A stretch of 64,000 nucleotides of DNA from Ichthyophis bannanicus (lineage: Eukaryota; Chordata; Amphibia; Gymnophiona; Ichthyophiidae): positions 7,828,234 to 7,892,233 of the forward strand of contig CM066047.1 in the NCBI GenBank assembly GCA_033557465.1. Direction: 5' to 3'. A program made the translations under genes and the position numbers. Positions 19,210 to 29,635 of the stretch are shown piece by piece; the first letter of the stretch is position 1; each line of letters begins with the position of its first letter. Below the pieces are notes generated by a model. The model worked only from the letters and a program-made list of their open reading frames with translations, searched no databases and was not told where the DNA came from.

Positions 19210-20789
19210 GTAATATAGTATATGACAGCAGATAAAGACTATCATGGTCCATATAGTCTGCCATGCAAGGTGGCAAGAGTATGTACATCTGCTGCTCCAT
19301 TCAGGTCCCCCCTCCCCATGCCTTTGTTGAGGGGTGTACCCACTACTCCATGAAGGCCACTCCTATTTGATGAGATTGCAGAGAAAGTTAAGGTTATTTT
19401 GATTTTGTCCTGTTGCTATAAAGGGATCTGCCATTTTGAATTCTGTCACTGTATTTGCCCCCACTACTTCCATCGGAAGGGCATTCCAAGCATCCACCAA
19501 ACTTTCAGTGAAAAAGTATGTCCTGATGTTGCCTTTCAGTTTACCCCTTTGCAGCTTCATGTTATGGCCTCTAGTTTTGCAGCTTTCCCGTCTTTGAAAA
19601 AAGTTTCTTTGTTCATTAATACTCTAAGTATTTAAAGGTCTGTATCATATCTCCCCTGTCCCTTCTCTCCTCTAGCGTATACATATTTAGGTCTTCAAGT
19701 CTCTCCATATATGTGTTCTGGCGCAGGCTCCAAATCATTTTGGTCACCTTCCTCTGAACCATTTCCAGTCTTTTTATATTCTTTGCGAGATATGGTCTCC
19801 ACAACTGAACACAATATTCCAAGTGAGGCCTCACCAGCCACTTGAACAGTGGCATTAGAACCTTCTCCTTTCTGCTGGTAATTCCTCTCTGTATGCAACC
19901 AGCATCCTTCTGGCTTTGGCCACCACCTTGTTACACTGTTTCGCCACCTTAAGATCCTCAGAAACAATCACTCCGAGGTCCTTCTCTTAGTTCATGTACA
20001 CCAACCTCTTCTCGCCCCCTATTGCTTACAATTCCCTTGGATTTCTGTATCTCAGGTGCATGACATTGCACTTTTTCATATTAAATCTTAACTGCCAAGT
20101 ATTAAACCATTCTTCCAACTTTTGTAGATCTTTCCTCATGTTATCTACTTCCTCAGGGGAGTCCACTCTATTGCAAATTTTTGTGTCATCTGCAAAAAGA
20201 TAGACTTTTCCATTTAATTCTTCAGTAATATCACTCCCAAATACATTGAACAGTGCCGGTCCCAGGACCGATCCCTGGGGCATGCCACTAATCACCTTCC
20301 TTTCATCCGAGTGAGCTCCGTTTACCATCACCTTCTGCCTTCTGTCAGTCAACCAATTTCTGATCCAGTTCACCACCCTGGAACCCATCCCTAGGCTATT
20401 CAGTTTATTGATAAGCCTCCTATAAGGAACAGTATCAAAGGCTTTGCTGAAATCTAGGTAAATCACATCCATCGCATGCCCTTGATCTAGTTCTCTGGTC
20501 ACTCAATCAAAGAACTCAATCAGATTTGTTTGGAATGATCGTCCTTTGGTAAAACCATGTTGTCTCAGATCATGCAACCTATTGGTTTTGAGAAAGTCCA
20601 CTATTCTCTCTTTCAGGAGAGCCTCCATTACTTTTCCCACCACTGAGGTAAGGCTTACTGGCCTGTAGGTTGCCACTTCTTCCCTATTGCCACTTTTGTG
20701 AAGAGGTACCACATCAGCCCTTCTCCAGTCCTGTGGAACTTCTCCTGTCTCCAAGTATCTATTAAAAACAATCATGTCCAGGTCCCGCT
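19210..20789 (-). mobile_element. CR1-B LINE copy, 5'-truncated, nested in CR1-C
   Basis: The 3' end at 19210 (reverse complement of the ACTATGTT-type tail) is followed leftward-to-rightward on the plus strand by the 3' UTR, C-terminal domain, RT domain and truncation in the RT fingers (RYLETGEVPQDWRRADV at about 20760-20789). It lies inside the CR1-C copy, so it is younger than CR1-C. Target-site duplications were not clear. Confidence 0.85.
19363..20789 (-). pseudogene. CR1-B ORF2 (RT and C-terminal domain), broken
   Basis: Segments in order: EVPQDWRRADVVPLHKSGNR, NYRPVSL counterpart TYRPVSLTSVVGKVME, QHGFTKGRSFQTNLIEFFD, an in-frame TGA at 20503-20505 replacing Trp, then VTRELDQGHAMDVIYLDFSK, GMPQGSVLGPALFNVFGSDI and FADDTKICNRVDSPEEVDNM, down to a stop at 20026. 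Further frames carry RKEYKKTGNGSEEGD (shifted), LVRPHLEYCVQLWRPYLAKN, MERLEDLNMYTLEERRDRGD and TYFFTESLVDAWNALPMEVV. Several frameshifts occur between 19560 and 20030. Confidence 0.83.
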
Positions 20790-21415
20790 CTTTTTTCATG
20801 AACAGAAGTACTTCACCCCCCAACACTATACCGCTCCCTAGGATATTTGCAGCCCAAATGCATCACCCTGCATTTTTTAGCATTAAATCTCAGCTGCCAA
20901 ATTCTTGACCATTCCTCAAGCTCAATTAGATCCCTCCTCATGTTACCTAATCCCTCTTGGGTATCTACTCTATTGCAGATTTTGGTATCATCCGCAAATA
21001 GGCTAACCTTACCAGACAGCCATTCCGCAATATCACTAACAAAGATGTTAAAAAGACCAAGGACGGGTCCCTGAGGCACATCACTGAAAACATCCTTCTC
21101 CTCAGCTTATTCAAAATACTGCAGTTTGCATCCTTGCTCATGCCTCCTGATCAGACCATGTTTCTCCTCTCTTAATCCAGTACCATTGGCTTCCTATAGA
21201 ACATCATCTGCAATATAAACTTCTCACTCTAGTCCATCGTGTGCTTCACACTTAGGTTCCCGCCCACCCTACCCCTCACCCCACCCACCACAGGGGCTAC
21301 ATTGCCTTTATAGTGGTCACATATGTGCCATCTATCCTTTATTATTTGGGTTAAAAGTCCACATCTTCTTCATCCTTTCTTCTTCTTCTTCCTCTTCTGG
21401 GACTGCTTAACCAAC

Positions 21416-22385
21416 ATGTCGTGTATTCAGTGCAATAACTGTGGTACTTTCATTCCAAGACAAAACATTTGGAGCCTAAGAGCTTGTCCTATGTGCCTCA
21501 AGGTCAGCTGCCATGCCTATCCAACTGACTCTACTAAGGAAAGACCTAGCTGCCATGCATAAAGAAGTGACTCTACTGAGGGAGGAAATGGCTGCAATGA
21601 AACGCACCTCTTCCAGGATACAAACTGAACAAAGTCTACCACCGCTCCCACAAAGAATCAAACACCCCAGGAACAAATGGATCACAGTGGGTTCTGGAAG
21701 ATTGCGACCTGTAACGCAGAGACACCATATACATCAAGAGATATCCCTGCATAATGCCTTCTCTGCCTTGGCTAATGAGGATGCTCAATCCAAAGAAACT
21801 GAAGGGCCCTTAAATGAGTCAGACAATGCCCAATCTCCTGCTAAAGCACCAAATATGAAGAAAACCTCACCAAACAGAAAACTACTACTACTTGGAGATT
21901 CCATCATCAGAGGCACCAACTTGGGAACACAGTTCAAAGGAAAGAAGATAGTCATGTGCCTACCAGGCTCGACAGCCAGCAGGAATACAAACCAAGTTGT
22001 TGAAGTACTTAGCGCAAAAAGTGAACACTCCAAACTTGATGTTGTTATCCACTTGGGCACAAATGACCTCGCTAGAAACAGTGCCTCTACAGTCCAAAAG
22101 GACTTCCAATCTCTGGGAGAGAAACTCAAGCCCATTGTTAACACTGTTGCATTCTCAGAGGTTCTGCCTGTTCTTGGTAAGGGGACAAAAAGGCTGCATC
22201 GCATTAACAGTTTTAATACATGGCTCCAGACCTGGTGCAAACAAGGATTCAGATTTAATGGGGACTGGGGAAACAGATGGACCAACAAGAGACTATACTG
22301 TGCTGATGGACTACATCTCTCTGTCGCAGGGAAAAGAATCTTAAGTGAAAAATTCAGGCAGTATGTGGATATGCATTTAAACTAG
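21416..22385 (+). pseudogene. CR1-B ORF1 protein with esterase domain, one frameshift
   Basis: The start ATG at 21416 gives MSCIQCNNCGTFIPRQNIWS then LRACPMCLKVSC, a Cys-rich CxxC...CxxC zinc-finger-like head. A frameshift at about 21500-21515 moves to the frame ending at 22385. That frame has a heptad-like coiled coil (LTLLRKDLAAMHKEVTLLRE), a linker, then an SGNH/GDSL-type esterase: KLLLLGDSIIRGT (nucleophile block), DVVIHLGTNDLARN (GxND block) and YCADGLHLSVAGKR (DxxH block). An esterase in ORF1 is known for CR1-clade LINEs. All three catalytic blocks (Ser, Asn-containing, Asp/His) are intact. The role in retrotransposition is not settled. Confidence 0.85.
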
Positions 22386-22519
22386 GAAAAGGGGGTGACG
22401 GATGTGGAAGGTCAAGACCTGCACGCCACCCCCTGCAAAAGCAGAACAACATCATAAACAGCCACACTCTTAAACCACACATCAAAAACAAGTGGGAAGA
22501 TGTGGGCAGAACAAAGTCA

Positions 22520-23799
22520 ATGCAAAATACACACAAGCCAGGTAAATGCTGGAAAGCAATGAGCACAAATGCTCGAAGCTTAGCCAACAAAGTTCCGTAC
22601 CTGGAAGCCCTAATGGTGGAAATTGATTTGGACATTGTGGCCATTACAGAAACATGGTTTAATGAATCGCATGATTGGGATATGGCCATAGCTGGCTATA
22701 ATCTATTCAGAAGAGACAGAGAAAATGGAAAAGGAGGAGGAGTAGCCTTGTATGTAAAAAGCAATATTAAAGCTACTGAAATGCAGGGGACATGGGGAAA
22801 AGAAGAAGTGCTCTGGATTGCGTTGGAAAGAGGAGATGGCACTGTCATCCATACTGATGTAGTCTACAGACCTCAGAATCAAATTGAAGAGATAGATAAC
22901 GAATTGATTATAGATATTGCCAAAATAGCCACAAAGGGGGAAGCGATCATTTTGGGTGACTTTAATCTATCTGATGTGGATTGGATTACTCCTTCTGCAC
23001 ATCTGGAAAGAAGCAAAAAAATTGTGGATGCTCTCCAAGATGCATCACTTAGACAAATGGTCATGGAAGCAACCAGGGAAAACTCAACGCTGGATTTAGT
23101 GCTCAACAACGGTAATAGCGTGTCGAATGTCTGCATGAGTGCCCCTGTGAGCAACAGCGATCATCATCACACGGTGTGGTTTGAGATAAAAGCCAAGGTA
23201 CAGGCCAAACATAGCAAGCACAAAGTCCTAAACTTCAAAAACACTGACTTCAAAAAAATGGCCGAGTACCTAAAGGAGGAGATGACAGGGTGGAAGGAGA
23301 TAAGGGAAGTGGAATTGCAATGGGCTGAACTTAAGGTGGCAATAAAAGGGGCAACAGATAAATATGTAAAAAAAGTAAATAAAAACAAGAGGAGAAGGAA
23401 ACCTATTTGGTTTTCCAAAGTGGCTGCTCAAATAAAGGCAAAAAACAGAGCTTTCGCAAAATTCAAAAGCTTGCAAACAGAAGAACACAGAAATGAATAC
23501 AGGATCAAACTCAAAGAGTCAAAAAGAGAAATAAGGATAGCAAAATCAAAGGCAGAGGAAAAGATGGCTAAAGATGCTAAGGGTGGCGAAAAAACTTTCT
23601 TCAGGTATATTCGGGAAAGGAAGAAGATCAGAGTTGGAATTGCAGGACTCAGAAGTGCTGGGAAAGGACTCGTGGAAAGTGACATAGAAAAAGCGAAATT
23701 GCTAAACAAATACTTCTGCTCTGTTTTTACTAAAGAAAATCCTGGAGATGGACCAGCTGTGACTCCCAAATATAAAAATGGGAATGAAATAGAAATGGA
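22520..23799 (+). pseudogene. CR1-B ORF2 N-terminal part: AP endonuclease
   Basis: The first in-frame ATG is at 22520. The domain runs STNARSLANKVPYLEALM (catalytic Asn), DIVAITETWFNES (Glu), YKxN counterpart YNLFRRDRENGKGGGVALYV, DVVYRPQNQ, IILGDFNLSDVDW (Asp/Asn), STLDLVLNNG and VSNSDHHHTVWF (Asp-His). All expected catalytic residues are visible. A Lys/Arg-rich linker follows to LLNKYFCSVFTKENPGDGPA. The frame is intact until the SINE at 23800, then reads into it and stops at 23869. RT continues at 24101 in another frame. Confidence 0.87.
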
Positions 23800-24100
23800 G
23801 TGGAGGAGTGGCCTAGTGGTTGGGGCAAGGTACTTCAGGCTGGAAGGTCAGGGGTTCAAATCCCACTAGAGGTCAGCAACCTCAGGCCGGAAGGACTGGG
23901 GTTTCTAGTACCACAGGTGCTCCTTGTCGTCTTGGGCAAGCCACTTAACCCTCCATAGCCCATGTTCCCTGTAAAATAGTTATCTCCAAGTTGTAATGCC
24001 CTGTTCAATGTAATTTCAGTTTCTTCAATGTAAACCGCACTGATGCAGAATAGCACGGTATATAAGAGAATGTAAATAAATAAATAAATAAATAAATAAA
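23800..24100 (+). mobile_element. tRNA-derived SINE with MIR-like core
   Basis: The head GGAGTGGCCTAGTGGTTGGG corresponds to a pol III A box and GGTTCAAATCC to a B box. The core GTCTTGGGCAAGCCACTTAA, then CCCTCCATAGCC, closely resembles the MIR/CORE-SINE core. The 3' part AAACCGCACTGATGCAGAAT, then (AAAT)n, matches the tail of the L2 at 63817-63890. The insertion interrupts CR1-B ORF2. It is not a functional tRNA gene: no cloverleaf beyond the boxes and a 300-bp body. Confidence 0.88.
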
Positions 24101-25632
24101 ATAATACCACACCATTCACAGAAGATGAGGTGTTGGAACAACTTGCTAAACTGAAAGTGGACAAAGCCATGGGACCGGATGGGATACATCGCAGGATACT
24201 GAAAGAGCTCAGAGAGGTTCTTGCAGGGCCGTTAAAGGATGTATTCAACAGATCCTTGGAAACAGGAGAGGTTCCTCAGGACTGGAGAATGGCTGATGTC
24301 GTACCTCTACACAAAAGTGGTGACAGGGAAGAAGTGTCAAACTACAGACCCGTGAGCCTTACCTTGGTGGCGGGAAAAGTAATGGAGGCGCTCCTGAAAG
24401 AGCGAATAGTGAACTTTCTCAAAACCAACAGGTTGCAAGATCTGAGGCAACATGGTTTTATTGAAGGACGGTCTTGCCAAACAAATCTGATTGAGTTCTT
24501 TGACTGGGTGACCAAGGAACTAGATCAGGGGCATGCGATGGATGTCATCTACCTGGATTTCAGCAAAGCCTTTGATACTGTTCCTCATAGGAGGCTTGTC
24601 AACAAACTCAGGAGCTTGGGGATGGGTCCCAAGATGGTAAATTGGATTAGAAATTGGTTGACTGACAGACGACAGAAGGTGATGGTACATGGAGCTCACT
24701 CGGATGAAAGGAAGGTGATTAGCGGGGTGCCCCAGGGTTCGGTCCTGGGCCCGGCACTGTTCAATGTATTTGTGAGTGATATTGCTGAAAGACCGAATGG
24801 AAAAGTCTGTCTTTTTGCAGATGACACAAAAATTTGCAAAAGAGTGGACTCCCCCGAGGGAGTGGATAACATGAGGAAAGATCTACAAAAACTGGAAGAA
24901 TGGTCTAATGCTTGGCAATTATGATTTAATGTGGAAAAAGTGCAGTGTCATGCACTTAGGTAGCAGAAATCCAAGGGAAATGTACGCAATAGGGGGCGAG
25001 AGGTTGGTGTGCATGGTTCAGGAGAAAGACCTTGGTGTGATTATTTCTGATGATCTCAAGGTGGCAAAACAGTGCGACAAGGTGGTGGCAAAAGCCAGGA
25101 GGATGTTGGGCTGCATACAAAGAGGGATTACCAGCAGAAAGGAAGAGGTACTTATGCCACTGTATAGGTCGCTGGTGAGGCCTCACTTGGAATACTGTGT
25201 TCAGTTTTGGAGACCATATCTTGCAAAAGATGTAAAGAGACTGGAAACTGTTCAGAGGAAGGCGACCAAAATAATTTGGAGCCTGCGTAAGAAACCTTAT
25301 GAGAAGAGACTTGAAGACTTAAATATGTACACTTTGGAGGAGAGGAGGGATAGGGGAGATATGATTCAGACCTTTAAATACTTAAAGAGGAACAATGAAC
25401 AAACCAACCTCTTCCAAAGCGGGGAAGCTGCAAAACTAGAGGGCATAACATGAAGCTGCAAGGTGGGAAATTGAAAGGCAATGTCAGGAAATATATTTTC
25501 ACTGAAAGGGTGGTGGATGCTTGGAATGCTCTCCCGATGGAAGTGGTGGGGGCAAACACGGTGACGGAATTCAAAACAGAATGGGACAAGCACAGAGGAT
25601 CCCTTTACAGCAACAGGATAAAAACAAAATAA
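24101..25632 (+). pseudogene. CR1-B ORF2 reverse transcriptase and C-terminal domain
   Basis: Continuation of ORF2 after the SINE. RT: VDKAMGPDGIHRRILKELRE, DWRMADVVPLHKSGDR, NYRPVSLTLVAGKVMEALL, QHGFIEGRSCQTNLIEFFDW, DVIYLDFSKAFDTVPHRR, GVPQGSVLGPALFNVFVSDI and FADDTKICKRVDSPEGVDNM. At about 24920 a CGA-to-TGA stop (WQL*) and a one-base shift in the A run (24936-24941) move the frame. Then come MHLGSRNPREMYAIGGERLV, SLVRPHLEYCVQFWRPYLAK and DLNMYTLEERRDRGDMIQTF. A second shift near 25440 leads to LKGNVRKYIFTERVVDAWNA and the stop at 25632. The RT core is open and has all motifs. Confidence 0.87.
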
Positions 25633-26281
25633 AGTGAACCATCTAACTTCTCAACAAATAGGGGTGTCCTACATGGAGTGGTGGGTCCACCCCTAAACAA
25701 AGACATGGGGAGGGGTGGCCTGCACAGAGCGACAGGTGCACCTACTCTTGCCATATTGCTGGGCAGACAGGATGGACCATGCTGGTCTTTATCTGCCGTC
25801 ATTTACTATGTTACTATGTTCCCCCCATTAACACTCTGACCACTTTCACTTCCATTCTTCACACCGTTCCCTCCATAGCACTTATGCAAATCACTTGCAT
25901 CTCCCCTCAGCTACCCACACCCGACTTGAATCCACCCGCTCCTCAGCCTTTTATTTTCTAGCACCCGTTTCTTGGAATGCACTCCCCCTCCCCTCCCCTC
26001 CTCCTGATTGGAACTTTCCTACCCTAAATTTCAATCCCTTTTGAAAACCTATCTTTTCAATATAGGATGTTACCACTAGTATGCTGCAGGGATCTGCCCT
26101 TGGTCAGATTCTTTTAACGTCTTTGTAAGTGATATTGCGGAACAGCTGTCGGGTAATGTTTGCCTCTTTGAGGATGATACCAAAATCTTCAATAGAGTAG
26201 ACATCCAGGAAGGAATAGATAACATGAAGAGGGATCTAGCTAAGCTTGAAGAATTGTCGAGAATTTGGCAGTTGAGATTTA

Positions 26282-26508
26282 TTTTTATTTGTTTATTTAA
26301 CAGGTTTTATATACCACTTTATCATTTCAATCAAAGCAGTTTACATTGAAACTTAAACTTGGTAATGTACATTAAACAGGGACATTAATAACTTGGATTT
26401 TTCTCAGGCAATGGAGGGTTAAGTGACTTGCCCAAGGCCACAAGGAGTGCTAGTGGGAGTCAAACTCTGGTCTCTGGGTTCCCAAGCCAGTGTTCTTAAC
26501 CATTAGGC
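26282..26508 (-). mobile_element. SINE with MIR-like core, inserted in CR1-C (7-bp TSD)
   Basis: On the minus strand: a tRNA-like head with a B-box-like GAGTTTGACTCCCA, core TGGCCTTGGGCAAGTCACTT then AACCCTCCATTGCC, and a tail TGTAAACTGCTTTGATTGAA then GGTATATAAAACCTGTTAAA and A-rich sequence. It is flanked by AGATTTA at 26275-26281 and 26509-26515. The host CR1-C frame resumes immediately after the second copy, confirming the boundaries. Confidence 0.85.
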
Positions 26509-26515
26509 AGATTTA

Positions 26516-26922
26516 ATGCTAACAAATGCAGGGTCATGCATTTGGGCTGCAATAATCCAAGGAAGTGGTACAGTGTAGGGGGTGAAATACTTCTGTCCAG
26601 AAAAGAAGAGCGGGACCTGGCCATGATTGTGTCTGATAATCTTAAGGTAGTTAAACAAGTAGAAAGGGTGACGGCAAAAGCTAGAAGGATGCTTGGGTGC
26701 ATAGAGAGAGGAATGGCCAGCAGAAAAAGGGAGGTGATAATGCCTCTGTATAAGTCTCTAGTGCGACCTCATTTGGAGTATTATTTGCAATTCTGGAGAC
26801 CACATCTTCAAAAGGATATAAACAGGTTGGGGTCGGTGCAGAGGGTGGCTACTAAAATGGTTAGTGGTCTTTGTTATAAAGCATATGAGGACAGAGGTAA
26901 GGATCTTAATATGTATACTTAA
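26516..26922 (+). pseudogene. CR1-C ORF2 C-terminal domain fragment
   Basis: An open frame following the SINE: MHLGCNNPRKWYSVGGEIL, RKEERDLAMIVSDNLKVVKQ, ARRMLGCIERGMASRKREVI, MPLYKSLVRPHLEYYLQFWR and GSVQRVATKMVSGLCYKAYE, to a stop at 26922 (Leu-to-stop after NMYT). Downstream, in other frames, pieces of the final domain can be read to about 27130. The conserved region after the RT thumb is of unknown precise function in CR1 elements. Confidence 0.8.
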
Positions 26923-27500
26923 GAAGAAATGCGGGAGGGGGCGATATGATAGAGACATTTAAATACCTCTGTGGCATAAATGCACAAGAGAAGAGCCTCT
27001 TTTGATTGGATGCAAGCTCTGCTACGAGGGGACATAGGATAAGGGTGAAAGGGGATAGACTTAGGAGTAATATGCAGAAATATTTCTTTACGGAACGTGG
27101 AAAAGTCTCCCAGTGGAGGTGGTAGAGATGAGGACAGTATCTTTATTCACAAAAGCATGGAACAAACACAGAGGATCTCTAAAGGAAAAAAGGGGACTAG
27201 TGTAGTGGTTGATATGGAATGGCAGACTAGATTGGCCATGTGTTTTTTTTCTGCCGTCATGTTTCTATAGTACACAACCTACCACTTCCTCTCCTTATCG
27301 CTTTCCCTACCTTCTTTCCTATTTCCTTCTTCCCTCCCCTTCCTCCTCCTTCTAAAGTAGGCATGTTTTTTAAAATTCTTTCCTGTCACGACTGGCGTTC
27401 TCTTCATTTCTATTTTTTTAACTTGTTTTTAAACTTTGTACACTGCTCTGTTGCTGCCACAAGGAGCAGTTAATCAAATACAAATAAACAAACAAACACA

Positions 27501-29635
27501 GATAAAATGATCAAAGGCTTAAAAGAATCAAAACATTTTTATCATTTTCTTAAATCATGAAAAAGAGATTATAAAAACAATTGTGAATAATTTAAAAATT
27601 AGTATTCCAATTTCTATGAAAGTGCTGCTAGTTCAAATCTACATTAAAGCAGAGACTGTAAAATTTGTTTTCAGTAAATCTACTATCCTTAATTTAACAA
27701 AGACCTTTTAAAATTTTACATTTTCTTATATCAGTCTAAAACAAAAGAGATTTGCTATAACTGGTACCTCTATTGTATTCAGACATTTATTATGGAAAAA
27801 AATGCACCACCATTAAATACTGTAAAACATCAAAAGAAAAATTCCAACTAAAGAAATTTATGCAACTCTTTAGTTTGAAGAATCTAAAACCAATTTAAAG
27901 TAGGCCTGTTCTTTGGCCTATAATCTATCCTTTATCCGGATTACAGATCAGAATGTTTTTACTGCTAGAGCTCATCTTTTTATTGTGTACATTCAGCCCC
28001 CTTAGTGTTTTAGAAGGGCCTTGACTAACTGAACTTTGATCTGATGTCTTCATTGAGAAAAGCTCCAGGTTGCCCATTTCAAATGCAAATCTTCCCTAAG
28101 GCCCCCCGAATTTAGTAAAGACAGCAAAGAAGAAGAAAGGAGGAGTTTCTGTATCCTCTTTGAGAATCCAGGGGCACGCTGGTGTCCTTAATCCACACTG
28201 CTGCATGGATTAAGGTAGGTGATAACCTTTCTTGATTGAAAAGAATGAGCACAGTGCCTACAAACTGGGTGGAGACTAGGATTTGGCTGTAATAAAACAC
28301 CGTGCAAATAAAAGCTTGATCTGTGCATGGACCTCAATGTACTGAATTCCCAGGCCTCGCAGGGAAGCTTGCAAAAGCCTACCTGAATCAAGGATGAAAA
28401 CCTTATTTTAGCAGGAGAACCATGAAGAAAGGCATTTCATTTTAAACCGATACATTTATCAGTGGCAACAGGGTTCAAAATATGTCCATTCTAAAACTCC
28501 AAGGTGCTAGTCTGCACATGGATATATTAAGGGTCTGTTCCCACAGAGAGAGAATGGGAGAAATGCCTCACTGAGTTAGATATTAAAACAGTAACGAGTG
28601 TTTTATGGCCATCAGTGTTTCAAAATATAGCATTAATATGCAAGAAATTTAAGAGTTCATTTAAACTAAGAGATAGAATTTATTTTGTGCTGCTGCAGTT
28701 TACATGTGGCAGAAAATACCAAAAACATCTAACACGCACCTCATTAAATTATACCTTGGATTTGAAAACTGTGCAATCTAATATGTTTAATTACTTATCT
28801 ACTGTACTAATATGGAGATGAGTATTCTCTTGAAACAAAATACAGAACATTCTTAAAATATATGTCTATTATTCAGGCAACAATTTTATACATACACTAT
28901 ATAGTGTGATATTTAAACTGCAGGAAAAGTAGAAACTGAATACAAAGTAGACTATCACAGTTGTTTAAGGACTAATTCAAACTGATTATCTCCAAGGGAG
29001 GGATGTTAGGTCAGCTTTTATTTCTTAAACATATTAGTGCTAAAACTAATTAGCCAAGAAAATGTAAACAGAATCATTTCTCAACAAATTCTTTCAAGTG
29101 CAATGAACACTGAACAGACAAGTAATCATCTATACATTCTGGGCCCAATCCAAATCAGACGATTCAAGATTTACCTACTGGATGCATGAGGAACTCTGCA
29201 CAGTTGAACACTTCTGTTTGTGTATGATTTTTTGTGTTTGTTACTACAGGCTCCAACGACTAAGAAAGAATGCCGCATAATAAGACAAACTATATTAGTA
29301 CATGAATTGCAATAATTATATTTACTTTTCTTTGATTTGCAACTTATACGTTATGCATCAATGACAAAAAAAATTGAATAACTAGCTCCCAAGGTTAAAA
29401 CAAACTTGCTATATATGATGCCACTTATTTTATGTCTTCTGTTCAGCCCTGCATATCCCTCGGTCATTTTATCAAGTTTTTAAAGGGTAGTTTTGTTTTT
29501 GTGTTCAATAATTTTTATTTTTTTTAAAGATCCAGAAAGTGGTTTATTAAGGACGGACATGTTCACCAATCTTTAACCGCTCACCAAGCTGGCTTGTTCA
29601 TTTGTTGAAAGAAGTACTCTATTGTATCTCCATTA
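27501..29635. other. No gene recognised
   Basis: About 2.1 kb of AT-rich, low-repeat sequence. Short open frames (for example 28615-28821, and 28112-28300 on the minus strand) have no recognisable motif and no paired splice sites that convince me. It could be intron or intergenic DNA. A short A/T-rich run at 29515-29525 may be part of a decayed LINE tail. Confidence 0.5.

Larger units (their letters stand above)
18718..21107 (-). mobile_element. CR1-C LINE copy split by a CR1-B insertion
   Basis: Two collinear minus-strand CR1-C pieces. 21107-20790 encodes PQGPVLGLFNIFVSDIAEWL, FADDTKICNRVDTQEG and VLLFMKKERDLDMIV. 19209-18718 resumes with DLKVTKQVEKVTTKARRML and continues through YKSLVRPHLEYCVQFWRTHL, DRLKDLNMHTLMERQARGDL and AMRGHRMKVKKDRF. 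The break lies between ERDL...V and the next DLKV residues of the same protein, exactly where CR1-B sits (19210-20789). The 5' end is truncated at 21107. Confidence 0.85.
21341..25822 (+). mobile_element. Near full-length CR1-B LINE
   Basis: Contains, in order, a short 5' leader, ORF1 (zinc-finger, coiled coil, esterase), a 115-bp spacer, ORF2 (endonuclease, RT, C-terminal domain) and a 3' UTR ending CATTTACTATGTTACTATGT at about 25822. A tRNA-derived SINE (23800-24100) is inserted between the endonuclease and RT parts. Frameshifts occur in ORF1 (about 21505) and twice in ORF2 (about 24936 and 25440). This is the most complete CR1-B in the window. Confidence 0.88.
26067..27268 (+). mobile_element. 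CR1-C LINE, 5'-truncated, carrying a SINE
   Basis: Begins at the RT motif MLQGSALGQILLTSL (the VPQGSxLGP counterpart) and FEDDTKIFNRVDIQEGIDNM. It is interrupted at 26282-26508 by a SINE, resumes with MHLGCNNPRKWYSVGGEILL and SLVRPHLEYYLQFWRPHLQK, and ends in the family 3' end CTGCCGTCATGTTTCTAT at about 27268. The catalytic block reads FEDD rather than FADD. The insertion lies inside the L2-like host; a possible short duplication is TATAG. Confidence 0.83.
21108..27500 (+). mobile_element. L2-like LINE 3' region split by CR1-B and CR1-C insertions
   Basis: Three plus-strand pieces appear to belong to one L2-type element. 21108-21340 has LIQNTAVCILAHAS and IQYHWLPIEHHLQYKLLTLV, the L2 C-terminal HWLPI motif. 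25823-26066 has FIFxHPFLGMHSPSPP, resembling the WNALP block, then ISIPFENLSFQYR. 27269-27500 is a 3' UTR ending in (AAAC)n at about 27479-27500. The two gaps are exactly filled by CR1-B (21341-25822) and CR1-C (26067-27268). Joining of the pieces is inferred from order, strand and the tail. Confidence 0.6.

Noticed and set aside
23800..23880. Possible tRNA gene (A and B boxes)
   Set aside because: The boxes belong to the head of a roughly 300-bp SINE with core and LINE-like tail; no complete cloverleaf. The same applies at 33750 and 60060.
28112..28500. Donor-like GATTCAGGTAGGC and short frames near 28.1-28.5 kb
   Set aside because: No open frame with a paired acceptor and no recognisable peptide.
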